Positions 62,421 to 64,000 of a stretch of DNA of 64,000 nt are shown here, piece after piece. The first letter of the stretch is position 1. The number at the start of each line of letters is the position of its first letter. This stretch comes from Salirhabdus sp. Marseille-P4669. Lineage in GTDB: Bacteria > Bacillota > Bacilli > Bacillales > Alkalibacillaceae. The notes beneath the pieces are model-generated. The model made no database searches and was not told where the DNA came from. It saw only the letters and a list, made by a program, of their open reading frames with translations. Position numbers and translations under genes: made by a program. The stretch covers positions 62,001 through 126,000 of the forward strand of contig NZ_OEQK01000007.1 of NCBI RefSeq assembly GCF_900240405.1, read 5' to 3'.

Positions 62421-62963
62421 ATTCAGGAAGATCTCTTAATACGGAAAATTAAAGAAGGCAATGAACAAGCATTGCGCGTGCTTATTGAAAAGTACAAACA
62501 ACACGTATTTAAAGTTACATACAGTGTTGCGAAGGACGTACAAGAAGCTGAGGATTTGACACAAGAAGCATTTATAAAGATGGTTGATGCTCTCCCTTCC
62601 TATCAATCACAAGGATTTAAAACATGGATTAGCCGAATTGCTTTTAACACTGCAATTGATTTCTATCGAAAAAAGAAGCGGCGTAAAGAGGAACTGACTT
62701 CATATGATGAGCCAATGCTCAGATATCCGCAAGAGGAAAGTGCGGAGAAAGCAATGCTAAAGGAAGAACGTCTAGTAAAAGTCCGCCAAGCAATTCAGGA
62801 TATGCCGGAAAATTATCGAGCGGTTGTATATGCCTATTATATAAAGGAACAATCTTATGCAGATATTGCCTCAGAACTCGGTCTTGCGGAGAAAACGGTT
62901 GAGATGAGATTGTATCGTGCAAGAAAATGGATGCGGGAAAATTGGAAGGAGGACGAATTTTAA
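62421..62963 (+). CDS. ECF sigma factor with probable ATT/ATC start
   Basis: About 180 residues. Region 2: DLLIRKIKEGNEQALRVLIE, then DVQEAEDLTQEAFIKMVDAL and FKTWISRIAFNTAIDF; region 4: MPENYRAVVYAYYIKEQSYA, LAEKTVEMRLYRARKWM. The first conventional start in frame (TTG 62472) would remove the first helix of region 2. In frame upstream only ATC 62418 and ATT 62421 follow a strong GGGAGGGGG. CGTCTA about 40 bp upstream resembles an ECF -10 element, so autoregulation is possible. Overlaps the anti-sigma start by 1 bp. Confidence 0.85.
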   Translation: MQEDLLIRKIKEGNEQALRVLIEKYKQHVFKVTYSVAKDVQEAEDLTQEAFIKMVDALPSYQSQGFKTWISRIAFNTAIDFYRKKKRRKEELTSYDEPMLRYPQEESAEKAMLKEERLVKVRQAIQDMPENYRAVVYAYYIKEQSYADIASELGLAEKTVEMRLYRARKWMRENWKEDEF

Positions 62964-63421
62964 TGGGACAGCATGTTGAAATAGATGTATTGAGAAGGTA
63001 TACAAGCAATCAATTGAATGAACAAGAGCAAGTTGCGATTGAATCCCATTTGGATCATTGTGATGTCTGTTTTGAAACGTATTTACATGTAATTGATGAA
63101 TGGTCTATACCTCATTCATTATCCGAAACGTTCACGGATGATACGGTGGAACGAATCAAATCTAGCCAACCGAATATGTCTCCGGACAGCTCCTTGCCAA
63201 CGAAAACCGACTACCATAAGAAAACGATTACGAACTATTTTCTTGCAGCTGGTTTAACTGTCGTGTTGATGTTTACAGGGGCATTTAAGCTAGTGACAAA
63301 TGTTTCAGATAAAATAAATGTATACGATGAACCAATTTCGGATGAGTTAGTAGATAAAGCAACTGGCTTTTTAACGATTCAAACTACCAATATGGGAGAG
63401 GAGGAGAGTAAAAATGAATAA
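62963..63421 (+). CDS. Zinc-finger anti-sigma factor
   Basis: A 152-residue membrane protein: cytoplasmic ZAS-type domain with ESHLDHCDVC (His-x3-Cys-x2-Cys), a linker, one membrane helix (about 88-108, YFLAAGLTVVLMFTGAFKLV) and a short outer domain. ATG 62963 overlaps the sigma stop and has GAAGGAGG upstream. It should hold the adjacent ECF sigma inactive until regulated proteolysis or another signal. Confidence 0.9.
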   Translation: MGQHVEIDVLRRYTSNQLNEQEQVAIESHLDHCDVCFETYLHVIDEWSIPHSLSETFTDDTVERIKSSQPNMSPDSSLPTKTDYHKKTITNYFLAAGLTVVLMFTGAFKLVTNVSDKINVYDEPISDELVDKATGFLTIQTTNMGEEESKNE

Positions 63422-64000
63422 ATCCAAGTTATTAGCATTTATGTTGGCTTTTATTCCGGGATTGGGACATATCTATTTGCAACGTAAGGTAAGAGGTATT
63501 TTATATGGTTTAGCTTTTGCTGGTACAGTTGGTCTAGGAATTGTATTAGCAATTGTTGCTCCATCTGTTCTGGTGCCGTATGGTAGTCATTATGATCAAA
63601 TGCTTATTGGTTTATTACTTTTGGCCATTGCAATATGGGGAATTAATATGATTGATATGATCATGACGCTATTATCCTTAGCTGGCAATGGTCAACGGAA
63701 TGTCGGTACAGAAGCAAACAACGAACTTATAAAAGCGGATATTGAACAACAAGAGCGCTTCTTTACAATCGTCTTATCCTTTATCCCTGGTGTTGGTCAT
63801 TTTCACTTAGGATTAAATTATAGAGGGCTAACCTTTTTAGTAGGATTTTTTGGCTTAGCAACAATGATTTTATTTGTCACGATTTTAACAGGTCAGGGAG
63901 GCTTCCTCATTTTCGTGCTTGGATTACCAATTATTTGGATTTACAGTTTATTTGATACGATTCAACTGTTAAATCGCAAGCAAAATGGGGAAGTGTTAGT
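63414..64000 (+). CDS. Multi-helix membrane protein (3' truncated by window)
   Basis: 195 codons are visible, still open at the window end. It has repeated pairs of membrane helices with two similar motifs, MLAFIPGLGHIYLQRKVRGI and VLSFIPGVGHFHLGLNYRGL, an internal duplication reminiscent of TM2/DUF5683-type domains. ATG 63414 follows GGAGGAG and overlaps the anti-sigma stop by 8 bp, so it belongs to the ECF operon. Function unknown; an envelope role is likely from context. Confidence 0.8.
   Translation, partial: MNKSKLLAFMLAFIPGLGHIYLQRKVRGILYGLAFAGTVGLGIVLAIVAPSVLVPYGSHYDQMLIGLLLLAIAIWGINMIDMIMTLLSLAGNGQRNVGTEANNELIKADIEQQERFFTIVLSFIPGVGHFHLGLNYRGLTFLVGFFGLATMILFVTILTGQGGFLIFVLGLPIIWIYSLFDTIQLLNRKQNGEVL

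Overview
The window is an AT-rich, densely packed, insertion-sequence-free stretch of a Bacillales chromosome. The gene content points to an endospore-forming, biofilm-capable member of the Bacillaceae/Planococcaceae group: CotW/CotX-type spore coat proteins, SinI/SinR, SipW plus a TasA-like matrix protein, MreBH, NatKR-NatAB, PepV, a SLAP-domain protein and several ECF sigma factors. Strong AGGAGG-type ribosome binding sites and frequent GTG/TTG starts agree with this. No rRNA, tRNA, CRISPR array, prophage or transposase was seen. I cannot name the genus from the sequence alone.

Layout. 1-3.3 kb: a bacitracin/lantibiotic-type module (response regulator, ABC ATPase, permease, sensor kinase). 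3.4-8 kb: hydrolase, TPR protein, CDF transporter. 8.0-10.3 kb: a SAM (S-box) riboswitch heading a flavin monooxygenase plus ATP-grasp operon. 10.3-14 kb: membrane-anchored polysaccharide deacetylase, coiled-coil protein, RlmD. 14.4-18.6 kb: an unusual ECF sigma / C39-GyrI-like / GyrI-like / VOC cluster. 18.9-20.1 kb: a second ECF sigma with membrane partners. 20.2-24.3 kb: a cobalamin riboswitch heading a class I ribonucleotide reductase and a flavodoxin. 24.3-24.6 kb: tandem repeats and a palindromic element. 24.7-31.3 kb: peroxidase, SLAP protein, hydrolases and the natKR/natAB sodium-extrusion locus. 31.4-35.7 kb: TPR protein, SDR, GNAT, and a SipW/TasA-like pair. 35.7-42.7 kb: DoxX, ABC exporter, FAD oxidase, TetR and MMPL transporter. 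42.8-47.5 kb: small proteins, PepV, spore coat genes, VanZ. 47.5-48.3 kb: sinR, sinI and a candidate cyclic-di-GMP riboswitch. 48.7-52.4 kb: DMT transporter, MreBH, small proteins. 52.5-54.7 kb: SDR / QueA-like / VOC operon. 54.7-59.1 kb: two-component system, ABC exporter and TetR. 59.1-59.7 kb: a 103-bp tandem repeat. 59.8-64 kb: HAD, PlsC, SRAP, and a third ECF sigma with zinc-finger anti-sigma and membrane protein, cut by the window edge.

How genes work together. Three RNA switches tie metabolism or signalling to expression: SAM to a sulfur-scavenging-like operon, B12 to a B12-independent ribonucleotide reductase, and possibly cyclic-di-GMP to the SinI antirepressor. SinR-type boxes flank the sipW promoter, so the sinI/sinR locus and the sipW-tasA-like operon are probably one biofilm circuit. 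Several transport operons carry visible operators next to their regulators (NatR direct repeats; TetR palindromes). Four families of short intergenic repeats occur, mostly just past stop codons or terminators.
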